Shown: positions 45,316 through 56,404, counted from the stretch's first letter. The stretch: DNA of 64,000 nt from Nocardiopsis potens DSM 45234 (GCF_000341105.1 NZ_ANBB01000033.1:124001-188000), one strand, 5' to 3'. The notes: generated by a model not told the origin, from the sequence alone. Translations and numbers: made by a program.

Positions 45316-46118
45316 TGGGGCAGAAGATCAACCCGCACGGGTTCCGGCTCGGGGTGACCACGGATTACAAGAGCCGCTGGTACGCCGACAAGCAGTACAA
45401 GGACTACGTCAAGGAAGACGTGGCCATCCGCCGCATGCTCAACCGCGGCATGGAGCGGGCCGGAATCGCCAAGGTCGAGATCGAGCGCACCCGTGAGCGC
45501 GTGCGGGTGGACATCCACACCGCCCGCCCGGGCATCGTCATCGGCCGGCGCGGCTCGGAGGCCGACCGGATCCGGGGCGACCTGGAGAAGCTGACCAAGA
45601 AGCAGGTCCAGCTCAACATCCTCGAGGTCAAGAACCCCGAGACCGAGGCCCAGCTCGTCGCCCAGGGCGTCGCCGAGCAGCTGGCCAGCCGGGTCGCGTT
45701 CCGCCGCGCCATGCGCAAGGCGATCCAGAGCGCGATGAAGAGCGGCGCCAAGGGCATCCGCATCCAGTGCGGCGGCCGCCTGGGCGGCGCCGAGATGAGC
45801 CGGTCGGAGTTCTACCGCGAGGGCCGCGTGCCGCTGCACACCCTCCGCGCCGACATCGACTACGGCTTCTTCGAGGCCCGCACCACCTTCGGCCGCATCG
45901 GCGTCAAGGTGTGGATCTACAAGGGCGACGCCCCGGCGACCCGCGCCGAGCGCGAGGCCAAGCAGGCCGCGCAGCGGGCTCCGGGCGGTGGCGGCCAGCG
46001 CCGCGAGCGTCCGCAGCGCCGCCGCCGCGGCGGCCAGGGCCAGCAGGCCGAGGGCAAGTCCAGCGCGCCCGCCGAGGCGACTCAGGGCGCCGAGAAGTCC
46101 GGGAACGAGGGGAGCTGA
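45315..46118 (+). CDS. rpsC: 30S ribosomal protein S3
   Basis: 267 residues from a GTG sharing a base with the rplV stop. [20 protein letters not shown] starts the protein. The KH domain has [20 protein letters not shown], and [20 protein letters not shown] follows. The tail after residue 215 is Arg/Gln/Gly-rich and longer than in E. coli. S3 lies at the mRNA entry site. Confidence 0.97.
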   Translation: MGQKINPHGFRLGVTTDYKSRWYADKQYKDYVKEDVAIRRMLNRGMERAGIAKVEIERTRERVRVDIHTARPGIVIGRRGSEADRIRGDLEKLTKKQVQLNILEVKNPETEAQLVAQGVAEQLASRVAFRRAMRKAIQSAMKSGAKGIRIQCGGRLGGAEMSRSEFYREGRVPLHTLRADIDYGFFEARTTFGRIGVKVWIYKGDAPATRAEREAKQAAQRAPGGGGQRRERPQRRRRGGQGQQAEGKSSAPAEATQGAEKSGNEGS

Positions 46119-46121
46119 CCG

Positions 46122-46538
46122 ATGCTCATTCCCCGGAAGGTCAAGTACCGCAAGCAGCACCACCCGGACCTGCGCGGGCGCGCCAAGGGTGGCACGACGG
46201 TCAACTTCGGTGAGTACGGCATCCAGGCCCTGGACGCCGCCTACGTCACCAACCGGCAGATCGAGGCCGCTCGTATCGCCATGACCCGTCACATCAAGCG
46301 CGGCGGCAAGGTGTGGATCAACATCTTCCCGGACCGCCCGCTGACCAAGAAGCCGGCCGAGACCCGGATGGGTTCCGGTAAGGGCTCCCCCGAGTGGTGG
46401 GTGGCCCCGGTCAAGCCCGGACGGGTCATGTTCGAGCTGGCCGGCGTGCCGGAGCCGGTGGCCAAGGAGGCCTTGCGTCGGGCGATGCACAAGCTCCCGA
46501 TGCGGTGCAAGTTCGTGAAGCGGGAGGTGTGGGAGTAA
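46122..46538 (+). CDS. rplP: 50S ribosomal protein L16
   Basis: 138 residues: [29 protein letters not shown]-type motif [18 protein letters not shown] and [19 protein letters not shown]. It organises the A-site tRNA elbow region. Its stop overlaps rpmC by one base. Confidence 0.98.
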   Translation: MLIPRKVKYRKQHHPDLRGRAKGGTTVNFGEYGIQALDAAYVTNRQIEAARIAMTRHIKRGGKVWINIFPDRPLTKKPAETRMGSGKGSPEWWVAPVKPGRVMFELAGVPEPVAKEALRRAMHKLPMRCKFVKREVWE

Positions 46539-46792
46539 TGGCGAAGTCCACGACCGCCCAGGAGCTGCGGGACCAGTCCGCCGAGGACCTGGTCGGCAAG
46601 CTCAAGGAGGCGAAGGAAGAGCTGTTCAACCTGCGCTTCCAGGCTGCCACCGGGCAGCTGGACAACCACGGTCGACTGCGGATCGTCAAGCGCGAGATCG
46701 CCCGCATCTACACGGTCCTGCGGGAGCACGAGCTGGGCATCATGCCGCTGGCAGGCGAGTCGGCTGAGAAGACGAAGGAAGCAGCCGAATGA
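46538..46792 (+). CDS. rpmC: 50S ribosomal protein L29
   Basis: 84 residues: [40 protein letters not shown] and [20 protein letters not shown]. The ATG at 46538 forms TAATG with the rplP stop. It overlaps rpsQ by four bases. Confidence 0.96.
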   Translation: MAKSTTAQELRDQSAEDLVGKLKEAKEELFNLRFQAATGQLDNHGRLRIVKREIARIYTVLREHELGIMPLAGESAEKTKEAAE

Positions 46793-47067
46793 GCGAGACC
46801 AACGAGCAGCAGACCGCTCGCAACTACCGCAAGGTGCGCGAAGGCCTCGTGGTCAGCGACAAGATGTCGAAGACCGTGGTCGTCGAGGTGGAGGACCGCG
46901 TCAAGCACGCGCTGTACGGCAAGGTCATCCGCCGCACCACCAAGTACAAGGCCCACGACGAGGCCGAGATCTGCGGCGTCGGCGACCGGGTCCGCCTGAT
47001 GGAGACCCGCCCGCTGTCGGCGACCAAGCGCTGGCGCGTCGTGGAGATCCTGGAGAAGGCTAAGTAG
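46789..47067 (+). CDS. rpsQ: 30S ribosomal protein S17
   Basis: 92 residues: [40 protein letters not shown] and [19 protein letters not shown]. Last gene of the S10 group; the next start is 101 bases away. Confidence 0.97.
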   Translation: MSETNEQQTARNYRKVREGLVVSDKMSKTVVVEVEDRVKHALYGKVIRRTTKYKAHDEAEICGVGDRVRLMETRPLSATKRWRVVEILEKAK

Positions 47068-47168
47068 ACCCCTGCCTCGGCGGCCGGTTGGTGGAGATCG
47101 GCCGCCCAAGGGGTGAGACCACCTAGCAGTGCGGACAGTGCGTCCGCGCGCATATATCAGGAGCAGAC

Positions 47169-47537
47169 GTGATTCAGCAGGAGTCGCGACTCAAGGTCGC
47201 CGACAACACGGGGGCCAAGGAGATCTTGACCATCCGTGTCCTCGGCGGCTCGGGTCGGCGCTACGCGGGCATCGGCGACACGATCGTGGCGACGGTGAAG
47301 GACGCCCTTCCCGGCGCGGGCGTGAAGAAGGGCGATGTCGTCAAGGCCGTTGTCGTGCGCACCACCAAGGAGCGCCGCCGGCCCGACGGCTCCTACATCC
47401 GCTTCGATGAGAACGCCGCCGTGCTCATCAAGGACGGTGGGGACCCGCGAGGCACCCGCATCTTCGGTCCGGTCGGCCGGGAGCTGCGGGACAAGAAGTT
47501 CATGCGCATCATCTCGCTAGCGCCGGAGGTGCTCTAG
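47169..47537 (+). CDS. rplN: 50S ribosomal protein L14
   Basis: 122 residues from GTG with AGGAG upstream: [40 protein letters not shown] and [20 protein letters not shown]. First gene of the spc group. Confidence 0.98.
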   Translation: MIQQESRLKVADNTGAKEILTIRVLGGSGRRYAGIGDTIVATVKDALPGAGVKKGDVVKAVVVRTTKERRRPDGSYIRFDENAAVLIKDGGDPRGTRIFGPVGRELRDKKFMRIISLAPEVL

Positions 47538-47540
47538 GCG

Positions 47541-47846
47541 ATGAAGATCAAAAAGGACGACGAGGTCATCGTCATCGCCGGCAAGGACAAGGGTGCCACC
47601 GGGAAGGTCCTCAAGGCCCTTCCCAAGGAGCAGCGTGTCGTCGTCGAGGGCGTCAACCTCATCAAGAAGCACAAGAAGGCGAATCCGGCCGGCGGCCAGC
47701 AGGGTGAGGTCGTCACCAAGGAGGCCCCGATCCACGTGAGCAACGTGGCCATCGTGGAGGACGGCAAGGCCAGCCGCGTCGGCTACCGCTTCGAGGAAGA
47801 CGGCACCAAGGTTCGGATCTCCCGCCGTACCGGTAAGGACATCTGA
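47541..47846 (+). CDS. rplX: 50S ribosomal protein L24
   Basis: 101 residues: [20 protein letters not shown] (KOW motif), [20 protein letters not shown] and [11 protein letters not shown]. An early assembly protein. Its stop overlaps the rplE start (TGATG). Confidence 0.97.
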   Translation: MKIKKDDEVIVIAGKDKGATGKVLKALPKEQRVVVEGVNLIKKHKKANPAGGQQGEVVTKEAPIHVSNVAIVEDGKASRVGYRFEEDGTKVRISRRTGKDI

Positions 47847-48421
47847 TGACGGTCACCAACGACATCGAGGCTCCGGCACTGCCGCGGCTCAAGGCGAAGT
47901 ACCGCGAGGAGATCGTCTCCGGGCTCCGCGAGGAGTTCGGCTACGCCAACATCATGCAGGTCCCCGGTCTGACCAAGATCGTGGTCAACATGGGTGTCGG
48001 CGAGGCCGCCCGGGACGCCAAGCTGATCCAGGGCGCCATCGCGGACATCACCGCGATCACCGGCCAGAAGCCCAAGATCAACCGGGCCAAGAAGTCCATC
48101 GCGCAGTTCAAGCTGCGCGAGGGGCAGCCGATCGGCGCCAGCGTGACGCTGCGCAACGACCGGATGTGGGAGTTCCTCGACCGGCTGCTCTCCCTGGCGC
48201 TGCCGCGGATCCGGGACTTCCGGGGCCTTTCCCCGAAGCAGTTCGACGGGAACGGCAACTACACCTTCGGCCTGACCGAGCAGGTCATGTTCCACGAGGT
48301 CGACCCGGACAAGGTCGACCGCCAGCGCGGGATGGACATCACGGTCGTCACGACCGCGACCACCGACGAGGAGGGGCGCAGCCTGCTCAAGCGGCTCGGC
48401 TTCCCCTTCAAGGAAGCCTGA
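47846..48421 (+). CDS. rplE: 50S ribosomal protein L5
   Basis: 191 residues: [38 protein letters not shown] and [20 protein letters not shown]. It binds 5S rRNA and contacts P-site tRNA. 10 bases before rpsZ. Confidence 0.98.
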   Translation: MTVTNDIEAPALPRLKAKYREEIVSGLREEFGYANIMQVPGLTKIVVNMGVGEAARDAKLIQGAIADITAITGQKPKINRAKKSIAQFKLREGQPIGASVTLRNDRMWEFLDRLLSLALPRIRDFRGLSPKQFDGNGNYTFGLTEQVMFHEVDPDKVDRQRGMDITVVTTATTDEEGRSLLKRLGFPFKEA

Positions 48422-48431
48422 GGGAGCGGGT

Positions 48432-48617
48432 ATGGCTAAGAAGGCACTGATCGCCAAGGCGAACCGGAAGCCGAAGTTCGCTGTTCGCGGGTATACTCGT
48501 TGCTCGCGCTGCGGCCGTCCGCGCGCCGTGTTCCGGAAGTTCGGCCTGTGCCGCATCTGCTTCCGCGAGATGGCGCACAAGGGCGAGCTGCCGGGCATCG
48601 CCAAGTCCAGCTGGTAG
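48432..48617 (+). CDS. rpsZ: 30S ribosomal protein S14 type Z
   Basis: 61 residues with two CxxC pairs ([10 protein letters not shown] and [16 protein letters not shown]), the zinc-binding short form of S14. Many actinomycetes also carry a zinc-free rpsN elsewhere for zinc starvation; none is in this window. Confidence 0.97.
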   Translation: MAKKALIAKANRKPKFAVRGYTRCSRCGRPRAVFRKFGLCRICFREMAHKGELPGIAKSSW

Positions 48618-48640
48618 CAGCCGGCCGGCACAGGGGTCGA

Positions 48641-48677
48641 ACGGGGCCCCGGCCGCGCTCCGCGCGGCGGGCCCCGT
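48641..48677 (+). terminator. Hairpin between rpsZ and rpsH
   Basis: ACGGGGCCC and GGGCCCCGT enclose a second GGCCGCGC/GCGCGGC stem. The 253-base gap to rpsH is the longest inside the spc cluster, so partial termination or processing may occur. Confidence 0.45.
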
Positions 48678-48870
48678 CCCCTCTCCCCTCCCGGAGTCCG
48701 CTCCGGAAGTAATTCGACGCATACGACAGGGCACGGCACCGGCACGTCCGGAGCGGTGCCCACGACCGCGCCGTAGGTCCTAGAGGAACCTCCGCAGCAC
48801 GCGGGGGAGCAGGCGGGAAATGGACCCGCCTGTCCTTGGGGAAACCACGGCGAGGAAGGGCCTATCGGCC

Positions 48871-49269
48871 ATGACAATGACCGACCCGATCGCAGACATG
48901 CTGACGCGTCTGCGCAACGCGAATTCGGCTTACCACGACTCCGTGTCGATGCCGTATTCCAAGATCAAGGCGCACATCGCCGAGATCCTCCAGCAGGAGG
49001 GCTACGTCCAGAGCTGGCGCACCGAGGACGCCCCGGTGGGCAAGAACCTGGTGGTGGAGCTGAAGTACGGCCCCACCCGGGAGCGCTCCATCGCCGGCGT
49101 CCGCCGGGTCTCCAAGCCGGGCCTGCGGGTCTACGCGAAGAAGGAGAACCTGCCGCGCGTCCTGGGCGGCCTCGGCGTGGCGATCATTTCGACGTCCGGT
49201 GGCCTGATGACGGACAAGCAGGCCAAGAAGCGCGGCGTGGGCGGCGAAGTCCTCGCCTACGTCTGGTAG
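48871..49269 (+). CDS. rpsH: 30S ribosomal protein S8
   Basis: 132 residues: [39 protein letters not shown] and [20 protein letters not shown]. The ATG at 48871 with GAGGAAGGG upstream is chosen over an in-frame start at 48820. S8 often autoregulates the spc operon. Confidence 0.97.
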   Translation: MTMTDPIADMLTRLRNANSAYHDSVSMPYSKIKAHIAEILQQEGYVQSWRTEDAPVGKNLVVELKYGPTRERSIAGVRRVSKPGLRVYAKKENLPRVLGGLGVAIISTSGGLMTDKQAKKRGVGGEVLAYVW

Positions 49270-49285
49270 AGGGAGAGATTTCAGC

Positions 49286-49825
49286 ATGTCGCGTATTGGT
49301 CGACTGCCGGTCTCGGCCCCCAAGGGCGTCGAAGTCACGATTGACGGGCAAGACGTCACTGTCAAGGGGCCGAAGGGCACGCTGCACCACACGGTGACCG
49401 AGCCGATCACGGTCGAGACCCAGGAGGACGGCCGCGTCGTCCTGGCCCGGCCGGACGACAAGCCGGAGACCCGTTCGCTGCACGGCCTCAACCGCGCGCT
49501 CATCGCCAACCTGGTCGAGGGCGTCTCCAAGGGCTTCACCAAGACCCTGGAGATCCACGGCGTCGGTTACCGCGTCCAGGCCAAGGGCTCCAACCTGGAG
49601 TTCTCCCTGGGCTACAGCCACCCCGTCGTGATCGAGCCCCCGGAGGGCATCACCTTCCGGGTGGAGAAGCCGACCCTGCTGCACGTCGAGGGCATCGACA
49701 AGCAGCTCGTCGGCCAGGTCGCCGCGAACATCCGCGGTCTGCGCAAGCCCGACCCGTACAAGAAGAAGGGCGTGCGGTACCAGGGCGAGCAGATCCGCTC
49801 CAAGGCGGGGAAGGCTGGTAAGTAA
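49286..49825 (+). CDS. rplF: 50S ribosomal protein L6
   Basis: 179 residues: [40 protein letters not shown] and the C-terminal [20 protein letters not shown]. Two-fold internal symmetry as in the family. Confidence 0.98.
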   Translation: MSRIGRLPVSAPKGVEVTIDGQDVTVKGPKGTLHHTVTEPITVETQEDGRVVLARPDDKPETRSLHGLNRALIANLVEGVSKGFTKTLEIHGVGYRVQAKGSNLEFSLGYSHPVVIEPPEGITFRVEKPTLLHVEGIDKQLVGQVAANIRGLRKPDPYKKKGVRYQGEQIRSKAGKAGK

Positions 49826-49827
49826 GC

Positions 49828-50214
49828 ATGGCGAAGAGCTCGACCGCGGTCCGCAAGGGCACCGCCGCGCGCACGGCCTCCCGGGCCCGCCGGCACCTGC
49901 GGGTCCGCAAGAAGGTCTCCGGCACCGAGGCGCGTCCGCGCCTGGTGGTCACCCGCTCCTCCAAGCACATCGTCGCCCAGATCGTGGACGACACCAAGGG
50001 CCACACCCTGGTGTCCGCCTCCACCCTGGACGCCACGCTGCGCTCTGCGGAGGGCACCAAGACCGAGAAGTCGCAGAAGGTCGGCGAGCTGATCGCTCAG
50101 CGCGCCAAGGACGCCGGTGTCAGCACCGTCGTCTTCGACCGCGGCGGCAACCGGTACCACGGCCGTATCGCCGCCCTCGCCGAGGGTGCGCGCTCCGGCG
50201 GGCTGGAGTTCTAA
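49828..50214 (+). CDS. rplR: 50S ribosomal protein L18
   Basis: 128 residues: [40 protein letters not shown] and [20 protein letters not shown]. It binds 5S rRNA with L5. Confidence 0.98.
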   Translation: MAKSSTAVRKGTAARTASRARRHLRVRKKVSGTEARPRLVVTRSSKHIVAQIVDDTKGHTLVSASTLDATLRSAEGTKTEKSQKVGELIAQRAKDAGVSTVVFDRGGNRYHGRIAALAEGARSGGLEF

Positions 50215-50265
50215 GGTGACGAACTCGGTCCGAAGCATCGAAATCGACGGGAAGAGGAACCACTG

Positions 50266-50868
50266 ATGGCTGCAGCTCCGCGGCGCGGCGCCGGTGGCGA
50301 GCGGCGTGACCGCCGTGACGATCGCCGCGGCGGCGCCGCAGACAAGGGTGTCTCCTACATCGAAAAGGTCGTGACCATCAACCGGGTCGCCAAGGTCGTC
50401 AAGGGCGGCCGGCGGTTCAGCTTCACCGCGCTGGTCGTCGTCGGCGACGGCAACGGCATGGTGGGCGTGGGTTACGGCAAGGCCAAGGAAGTTCCGGCCG
50501 CCATCGCCAAGGGTGTCGAGGAGGCGAAGAAGAACTTCTTCCGCGTCCCGCGCATCCAGGGCACCATCACGCACCAGGTGCAGGGTGAGGACGCCGCCGG
50601 CGTCGTCCTGCTGCGCCCGGCCGCCCCGGGTACCGGTGTGATCGCCGGCGGTCCGGTCCGCGCCGTGCTGGAGTGCGCCGGGATCCACGACGTGCTCAGC
50701 AAGTCGCTCGGCTCGTCCAACCCGCTGAACATCGTGCACGCCACCGTGGCGGCGCTGAAGGGCCTGAACCGCCCGGAGGAGATCGCGGCCCGCCGCGGCC
50801 TTCCGGTCGAGGACGTCGCCCCGGCCGCCATGCTGCGCGCTCGCGCGGAAGCGAAGGCGGGTGCCTGA
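50266..50868 (+). CDS. rpsE: 30S ribosomal protein S5
   Basis: 200 residues: an Arg/Gly-rich N-terminus, [38 protein letters not shown] and [18 protein letters not shown]. It helps decoding accuracy and mRNA unwinding at the entry tunnel. Confidence 0.98.
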   Translation: MAAAPRRGAGGERRDRRDDRRGGAADKGVSYIEKVVTINRVAKVVKGGRRFSFTALVVVGDGNGMVGVGYGKAKEVPAAIAKGVEEAKKNFFRVPRIQGTITHQVQGEDAAGVVLLRPAAPGTGVIAGGPVRAVLECAGIHDVLSKSLGSSNPLNIVHATVAALKGLNRPEEIAARRGLPVEDVAPAAMLRARAEAKAGA

Positions 50869-50869
50869 C

Positions 50870-51055
50870 ATGGCGAAGCTGAAGATCACGCAGGTCCGCT
50901 CGAAGATCGGCGGCACCGCCAAGCAGCACGACAACCTGCGCTCGCTGGGCCTGGGCAAGATCGGGCGCTCGGTCGTCCGTGAGGACCGCCCCGAGGTCCG
51001 CGGCCAGATCACGATCGTTGCGCACCTCGTTTCCGTCGAGGAGGTCGGCGAATGA
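50870..51055 (+). CDS. rpmD: 50S ribosomal protein L30
   Basis: 61 residues: [40 protein letters not shown]. The ATG at 50870 comes one base after the rpsE stop; it overlaps rplO by four bases. Confidence 0.97.
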   Translation: MAKLKITQVRSKIGGTAKQHDNLRSLGLGKIGRSVVREDRPEVRGQITIVAHLVSVEEVGE

Positions 51056-51516
51056 GCGAGAACAACACCGACGAGCTGCTCAAGCTCCACCACCTGCGTC
51101 CGGCCCCCGGCGCCAACAAGTCCAAGGTCCGCAAGGGCCGCGGCGAGGCGTCCAAGGGCAAGACGGCCGGTCGCGGCACCAAGGGCACCAAGGCCCGCTC
51201 CACCGTGCCGGTCGGCTTCGAGGGCGGCCAGATGCCCCTGATCCGGCGGCTGCCGAAGCTCAAGGGCTTCAGCAACGCGAAGTTCCGCAAGGAGTACCAG
51301 GTGGTCAACCTGGACAAACTCGCGGAGCTGTACCCGGAGGGCGGCGAGGTCACCGTCGCCGACCTGGTCGCCAAGGGCGCGGTTCGCAAGAACCAGCTCG
51401 TGAAGGTGCTGGGCACCGGGGAGATCTCCGTGGCCGTGCAGGTGAGCGCGGACGCGTTCTCCGCCTCGGCCAAGGAGAAGATCGCAGCGGCCGGTGGCAC
51501 CGCCACCGAGCTGTAG
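51052..51516 (+). CDS. rplO: 50S ribosomal protein L15
   Basis: 154 residues: [20 protein letters not shown], the Gly/Arg/Lys-rich [20 protein letters not shown] segment that threads into rRNA, and [20 protein letters not shown]. Last ribosomal gene before secY. Confidence 0.98.
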   Translation: MSENNTDELLKLHHLRPAPGANKSKVRKGRGEASKGKTAGRGTKGTKARSTVPVGFEGGQMPLIRRLPKLKGFSNAKFRKEYQVVNLDKLAELYPEGGEVTVADLVAKGAVRKNQLVKVLGTGEISVAVQVSADAFSASAKEKIAAAGGTATEL

Positions 51517-51547
51517 AGGGATCCGATCCCGGGCAGTGAAGCGATGC

Positions 51548-51598
51548 GGGGGCGCTCGCCGGTAGAACCCATTAGGTTGGGTACCGGCGGGCGCCCCC
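51548..51598 (+). promoter_or_regulatory. Long two-part hairpin between rplO and secY
   Basis: GGGGGCGC pairs with GCGCCCCC, and, after one bulged base on each side, CGCCGGTA pairs with TACCGGCG. An inner ACCCA/TGGGT pair alternates with part of the upper stem. No T-run follows. A TACAGT -10-like box lies at 51637-51642 downstream. It may separate spc transcription from a secY-adk-map promoter. Confidence 0.5.
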
Positions 51599-51768
51599 GA
51601 GCGCTTCCGCGACCCGCCAGACGGGCGATTGGCTGTTACAGTGCCTTACTGCTTGACCGATGACTCCAGGGTTCCGGGCGCGCACCCGGTGCCGACGACC
51701 TACGACGATTCAGGATCGGCCGCGATGTCTCGAACCGGTTCCGCCGCCGAAGCCGCGCAGGAGGAGAC

Positions 51769-53082
51769 GTGCTAGGTGCGTTCGTTCGTGCGTTCCGCAC
51801 GCCCGACCTGCGTAACAAGCTGCTGTTCACCATTTTCATCCTGACCGTCTTCCGGTTGGGATCGGTCATCCCGGCGCCGGGGATCGACTCGGCGGCCATC
51901 CGCGACCAGCTGGAGGCCGTGCAGTCCGCCGACGACTCGGGGATCTACTCCCTGATCAACCTGTTCAGCGGCGGAGCCCTGCTGCAGCTGACGGTGTTCG
52001 CGCTGGGCATCATGCCCTACATCACCGCGAGCATCATCATCAACCTGCTGACCGTGGTGATCCCGCGGCTGGAGGCCCTCAAGAAGGAGGGCCAGGCCGG
52101 CCAGGCCAAGATCACCCAGTACACGCGCTATCTGACGCTGGCGCTGGCGGTCCTGCAGTCCACGAGCTTCATCGCGATGGCGCGCAGCGGGCAGCTGTTC
52201 CAGCAGCAGATCCCGGTGCAGACCTACATGCCCAACGACGACCTGCTGACCCTGATCACCATGGTGTTCACCATGACGGCGGGGACCGCGGTCATCATGT
52301 GGTTCGGTGAGCTGATCACCGAGCGCGGCGTCGGCAACGGCATGTCGCTGCTGATCTTCACCCAGGTCGTGGCGATGTTCCCGTCCTCGATCGGGACCAT
52401 CTGGCAGGAGCAGGACACCTGGGTCTTCGCGCTCATCTGCGTGGCCGGCATCGTGCTGATCGCCGGGGTCGTCTTCATCGAGCAGGCGCAGCGCCGGATC
52501 CCGGTGCACTACGCCAAGCGGATGGTGGGCCGGCGGATGTTCGGCGGCAGCTCCACCTACATCCCGCTCAAGGTGAACCAGGCCGGCATCATCCCGGTCA
52601 TCTTCGCCTCCTCGCTGCTCTACCTCCCGCAGCTGGCCATCGGCCTGTTCGGGCAGAACTCCGACAACGCGGTTGTGAAGTTTCTCAACGAGTACTTCGT
52701 CGGGGGCACGCATCCGGTCTACATGGCCACGTTCTTCGTACTGATCATCGGGTTCGCCTTCTTCTACGTGGCCATCACCTTCAACCCCGCTGAAGTCGCC
52801 GACAACATGAAGAAGTACGGTGGGTTCATCCCGGGTATCCGGCCCGGGCGTCCGACCGCGGAGTACCTGGACTACGTCCTGACCCGGCTGACGACCCCCG
52901 GATCCCTGTACCTCGGGGTCATCGCTCTGCTGCCGATGGTGGCTCTGGGCGCGTCCGGCGCGTCGCAGAACTTCCCGTTCGGCGGTACGAGCATCCTGAT
53001 CATGGTCGGTGTCGGGCTGGACACGGTGAAACAGATCGAGTCTCACCTCCAGCAGCGGAACTACGAAGGTTTTCTGCGATAG
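51769..53082 (+). CDS. secY: Preprotein translocase subunit SecY
   Basis: 437 residues with ten membrane helices. It starts at GTG after [28 protein letters not shown], the plug-region [39 protein letters not shown], the SecA/ribosome-binding loop [20 protein letters not shown], and the C-terminal [10 protein letters not shown]. It forms the Sec channel with SecE (20080). Its stop shares a base with the adk start. Confidence 0.98.
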   Translation: MLGAFVRAFRTPDLRNKLLFTIFILTVFRLGSVIPAPGIDSAAIRDQLEAVQSADDSGIYSLINLFSGGALLQLTVFALGIMPYITASIIINLLTVVIPRLEALKKEGQAGQAKITQYTRYLTLALAVLQSTSFIAMARSGQLFQQQIPVQTYMPNDDLLTLITMVFTMTAGTAVIMWFGELITERGVGNGMSLLIFTQVVAMFPSSIGTIWQEQDTWVFALICVAGIVLIAGVVFIEQAQRRIPVHYAKRMVGRRMFGGSSTYIPLKVNQAGIIPVIFASSLLYLPQLAIGLFGQNSDNAVVKFLNEYFVGGTHPVYMATFFVLIIGFAFFYVAITFNPAEVADNMKKYGGFIPGIRPGRPTAEYLDYVLTRLTTPGSLYLGVIALLPMVALGASGASQNFPFGGTSILIMVGVGLDTVKQIESHLQQRNYEGFLR

Positions 53083-53732
53083 TGCGTGCCGTACTTGTGG
53101 GTCCCCCGGGTGCCGGGAAAGGCACCCAGGCTCAGATCCTGGCGTCAGAACTGTCCATCCCCAAGGTGTCCACCGGTGACATCTTCCGGGCCAACGTGAG
53201 TGGCGGTACCGAGCTCGGCAAGCGTGCCAAGAGCTACATGGACCGCGGCGACCTCGTCCCCGACGAGGTCACCAACGAGATGGTGCGCGCCCGGCTCGGC
53301 GAGCCGGACGCCCGCGAGGGCTTCCTGCTCGACGGGTTCCCGCGCAACGTCGCCCAGGCGGAGACGCTGGACGGCATGCTCAAGGAGATGGGCACCGGGC
53401 TCGACGCGGTCCTGGAGCTCAAGGTCGACGAGGACGAGGTGGTCAAGCGCCTCTCCGGGCGCCGCTCCTGCCGCGAGTGCGGCCGGGTGTACCACCTCGA
53501 CTACGACCCGCCGGCGAAGGAGGGCGTCTGCGACGCCTGCGGCGGCGAGCTCTACCAGCGCGACGACGACCGCGAGGACGTCATCCGGCACCGGCTCCAG
53601 GTGTACCGGGAGCAGACCGAGCCGCTGGTCGCCTTCTACGAGGAGCAGGGCGTCCTGGTGACCATCGAGGCGATCGGTGAGGTCACCGAGGTCACCGGCA
53701 GAGCGCTGAGCGCGCTCGGAACCGGGTCCTGA
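53082..53732 (+). CDS. adk: Adenylate kinase
   Basis: 216 residues from [23 protein letters not shown] (P-loop at about 7-14), [17 protein letters not shown], and a zinc-finger LID with two CxxC pairs ([25 protein letters not shown]). It interconverts ATP+AMP and 2 ADP. The zinc-type LID is the long form. TGATG links it to map. Confidence 0.98.
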   Translation: MRAVLVGPPGAGKGTQAQILASELSIPKVSTGDIFRANVSGGTELGKRAKSYMDRGDLVPDEVTNEMVRARLGEPDAREGFLLDGFPRNVAQAETLDGMLKEMGTGLDAVLELKVDEDEVVKRLSGRRSCRECGRVYHLDYDPPAKEGVCDACGGELYQRDDDREDVIRHRLQVYREQTEPLVAFYEEQGVLVTIEAIGEVTEVTGRALSALGTGS

Positions 53733-54574
53733 TGTTCCGCAAGGCCCAGCCGGACATCCAGGTCAAGACGGCCGAGCAGATCGCGAAGATGCGGGAGGCC
53801 GGCAAGGTGGTGGCGCGCGCCCTGAACGCGGTGCGCGCCGCCGCGGCCCCCGGTGTCTCGACGCTCGACCTGGACGCGGTCGCCGAGCGGGTGATCCGGG
53901 ACGCCGGCGCGATCCCCTCGTTCAAGGGCTACGGGGGCGGCGGCGGTGTCCCGGCCTTCCCCGGCTCCATCTGCGCCTCGGTCAACGAGGAGGTCGTGCA
54001 CGGCATCCCGCGGGCCGAGCGGGTGCTGCGCGAGGGCGACACGGTCTCGGTGGACTGCGGCGCGATCCTGGACGGCTGGCACGGCGACTCGGCGATCACG
54101 GTCGCGGTCGGCGAGGTCTCCGCGGCCGACCGGAAGATGATGGACGTCTGCCGGGAGTCGATGTGGCGCGGGATCGACCAGCTGCGCCCCGGGCGGCGGC
54201 TCGGCGACATCGGCCACGCCATCGACTCCTACATGCGCTCCCAGGGGCGCTACGGCAACGTCCAGGAGTACGGCGGGCACGGCATCGGCACCGAGATGCA
54301 CATGGAGCCGCACGTGCTCAACTACGGGCGGCCCGGCAAGGGCATCGAGCTGGTGGAGGGCATGGTCCTCGCGATCGAGCCGATGACCAACCAGGGCACC
54401 CGGCACGTGGCGGTGCTGGAGGACGACTGGACCGTGGTCACCCGGGACGGGGCCCGCTCCGCGCACTTCGAGCACACCGTCGCGGTCACCGCCGAGGGGC
54501 CGCTGGTGCTCACCGCCCGGGAGGACGACCGGGACGACATCGCCCGCCGGGGCTTCCCCGACCCGGGCCTGTAG
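53732..54574 (+). CDS. map: Methionine aminopeptidase, type I
   Basis: 280 residues. The metal ligands appear in order: VDCGAILDGWHGDSAITVAV (two Asp), GGHGIGTEMHMEPHVLNYG (His), VLAIEPMT (Glu) and the late HFEHTVAVT (Glu). It removes the initiator methionine from nascent chains. Coupled to adk by TGATG, as in other actinobacteria. Confidence 0.97.
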   Translation: MFRKAQPDIQVKTAEQIAKMREAGKVVARALNAVRAAAAPGVSTLDLDAVAERVIRDAGAIPSFKGYGGGGGVPAFPGSICASVNEEVVHGIPRAERVLREGDTVSVDCGAILDGWHGDSAITVAVGEVSAADRKMMDVCRESMWRGIDQLRPGRRLGDIGHAIDSYMRSQGRYGNVQEYGGHGIGTEMHMEPHVLNYGRPGKGIELVEGMVLAIEPMTNQGTRHVAVLEDDWTVVTRDGARSAHFEHTVAVTAEGPLVLTAREDDRDDIARRGFPDPGL

Positions 54575-54670
54575 AACCGGCCATCGGACCGGAATCCGCC
54601 GGCGGGCCCCTCCCTATAGGATGGGCCCGTCAGCGTAAGGGCGGGCTTTTCGGGCGAGGGCGGTGGATCC

Positions 54671-55141
54671 GTGGTCGATGACCCCCTCGACCTGCGGGCC
54701 GGAGACGCCGAGCGGGACCGGGTCGCCAAGTTCCTCCAGGAGAGCTTCGCGCAGGGGCGGCTGGACAGCGGGGAGTTCAGCTCCCGGCTGGAGTCGGCCT
54801 ACCGGGCGCGCACCCGGCGCGAGCTGGAGGCGGTGACCGCGGACCTCCCGGACGGGGAGGCGGCCGCGCCGGAGCCGGCCGCGGTCCGGGCCGAGCCGGC
54901 CGCGCTGCCGCCGGAGCGGGGGGTGCTCCGCGATCCCGCGCTGCTCATCCCGTGGGGGCTGTGGGCCGGGGTGAACACCCTGTGCTTCGTCATCTGGCTG
55001 ATCCTCTTCCTCACCGGGGAGGTCGGCTACCCGTGGTTCCTCTGGGTGCTCTTCCCGTGGGGGATCGTGATGCTCTTCATCACCATCACCCTGGCCCTGC
55101 TGCAGCGCGGCGGCGGTGAGGCCGAGGAGGCGGGGGAGTGA
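54671..55141 (+). CDS. DUF1707 domain membrane protein
   Basis: 156 residues from GTG. The N-terminal DUF1707 helix bundle (DLRAGDAERDRVAKFLQESF, GRLDSGEFSSRLESAYRART, ELEAVTADLP) is followed by an Ala/Pro linker and two membrane helices (WGLWAGVNTLCFVIWLILFL, FLWVLFPWGIVMLFITITLA). DUF1707 proteins are common in actinomycetes. Their role is not established, though some are suggested to bind DNA or take part in stress or membrane signalling. It stands alone between map and infA. Confidence 0.85.
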   Translation: MVDDPLDLRAGDAERDRVAKFLQESFAQGRLDSGEFSSRLESAYRARTRRELEAVTADLPDGEAAAPEPAAVRAEPAALPPERGVLRDPALLIPWGLWAGVNTLCFVIWLILFLTGEVGYPWFLWVLFPWGIVMLFITITLALLQRGGGEAEEAGE

Positions 55142-55387
55142 GCCCCCGCCCTGCGCGCCGCGGGTGACCGGGCAGTGGCGCGGGCAGGATAGACTGGCCA
55201 TGCCCACACTCGGGTTGTTGGGTCCGGCTGCCTTCTTTCGCATCCGCTGGGATCAGTGCGTATGCTGTCGCAGTTGACCTGATTGTCAATGTTCGATTCA
55301 GCAGTGTGCCCCGTCGGCCCGATCCGGGCCGGCCGGTCTTATGCTTCCCCGGCCTGCGCCGGGGGCGATTCCTGAAGCGTGGAGGAT

Positions 55388-55609
55388 ATGGCTAAGAAAG
55401 ACGGCGCCATCGAGATCGAGGGCTCCGTTATCGAGTCCCTACCCAACGCGATGTTCCGAGTGGAGCTCGACAACGGGCACAAGGTCCTTGCCCACATCAG
55501 CGGCAAGATGCGGATGCACTACATCCGCATCCTCCCCGACGACCGCGTCGTCGTGGAGCTGAGCCCGTACGACCTCACCCGCGGGCGCATCGTTTACCGC
55601 TACAAGTAG
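55388..55609 (+). CDS. infA: Translation initiation factor IF-1
   Basis: 73 residues, [20 protein letters not shown] to [13 protein letters not shown], an S1/OB-fold protein that blocks the A site during initiation. GGAGG lies very close to ATG. The 246 bases upstream hold -10-like TAGACT (55190) and TATGCT (55261, 55340) boxes without a clear choice of promoter. Confidence 0.97.
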   Translation: MAKKDGAIEIEGSVIESLPNAMFRVELDNGHKVLAHISGKMRMHYIRILPDDRVVVELSPYDLTRGRIVYRYK

Positions 55610-55679
55610 CCACCCAAGGCCGCCTGCCGCCGCCCCGGTCCACCCGGGACGGCCAGGGCGGCCCGAGTTCGGAGACACC

Positions 55680-55793
55680 ATGAAGGTCAAGCCGAGCGTC
55701 AAGAAGATCTGCGCGAAGTGCCGAGTGATCCGCCGCCACGGCCGGATCATGGTCATCTGCTCGGACCCGCGCCACAAGCAGCGCCAGGGCTAG
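55680..55793 (+). CDS. rpmJ: 50S ribosomal protein L36
   Basis: 37 residues: [37 protein letters not shown]. Three cysteines and one histidine bind zinc (CAKC, C, H), the zinc-containing form. It is too short for most ORF scans. GGAGACACC precedes ATG. Confidence 0.96.
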   Translation: MKVKPSVKKICAKCRVIRRHGRIMVICSDPRHKQRQG

Positions 55794-55962
55794 ATCCCCG
55801 GCGCCGGCTCTTCCCGGCGCAACGCGTTTGAAGAAGGCCTGTTCCGGTTCCCGCGGTGCGCGGGGACAACCCCCGGTCGGAGGCCGGGGCCTCGTCGAAA
55901 GGGCGACGAGAGGGCAGTGGAACGGGTAAGACCTCCGCACAGCACGAAGGAGCTTCGCCCAC

Positions 55963-56343
55963 ATGGCACGCCTTTCCGGCGTCGACCTCCCGCGCGACAA
56001 GCGCGTGGAGATCGCTCTCACCTATGTTTTCGGGATCGGCCGCACCCGCGCGATCGAGACCCTCAAGAACACCGGGGTCAGCCCCGACACCCGCGTGCAC
56101 CAGCTCACCGAGGACGAGCTCGGCCGCCTGCGCGACTGGATCGACGCGAACTACCAGGTCGAGGGCGACCTGCGGCGCGAGGTCCAGGCCGACATCCGCC
56201 GCAAGATGGAGATCGCCTGCTACCAGGGCATCCGTCACCGCCGCGGCCTTCCGGTCCACGGTCAGCGCACGCAGACCAACGCCCGCACCCGCAAGGGCAA
56301 GAAGAAGACCGTGGCCGGCAAGAAGAAGGCCGGCAAGAAGTAG
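55963..56343 (+). CDS. rpsM: 30S ribosomal protein S13
   Basis: 126 residues: [59 protein letters not shown]. The basic tail ends [13 protein letters not shown]. It contacts P-site tRNA and bridges the subunits. Confidence 0.98.
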   Translation: MARLSGVDLPRDKRVEIALTYVFGIGRTRAIETLKNTGVSPDTRVHQLTEDELGRLRDWIDANYQVEGDLRREVQADIRRKMEIACYQGIRHRRGLPVHGQRTQTNARTRKGKKKTVAGKKKAGKK

Positions 56344-56404
56344 TCCGCCCGGCCCCCGCACGCACGCGGGCCGTACGGATCGATGATCTTGGGAGAGTGA
56401 AGGA

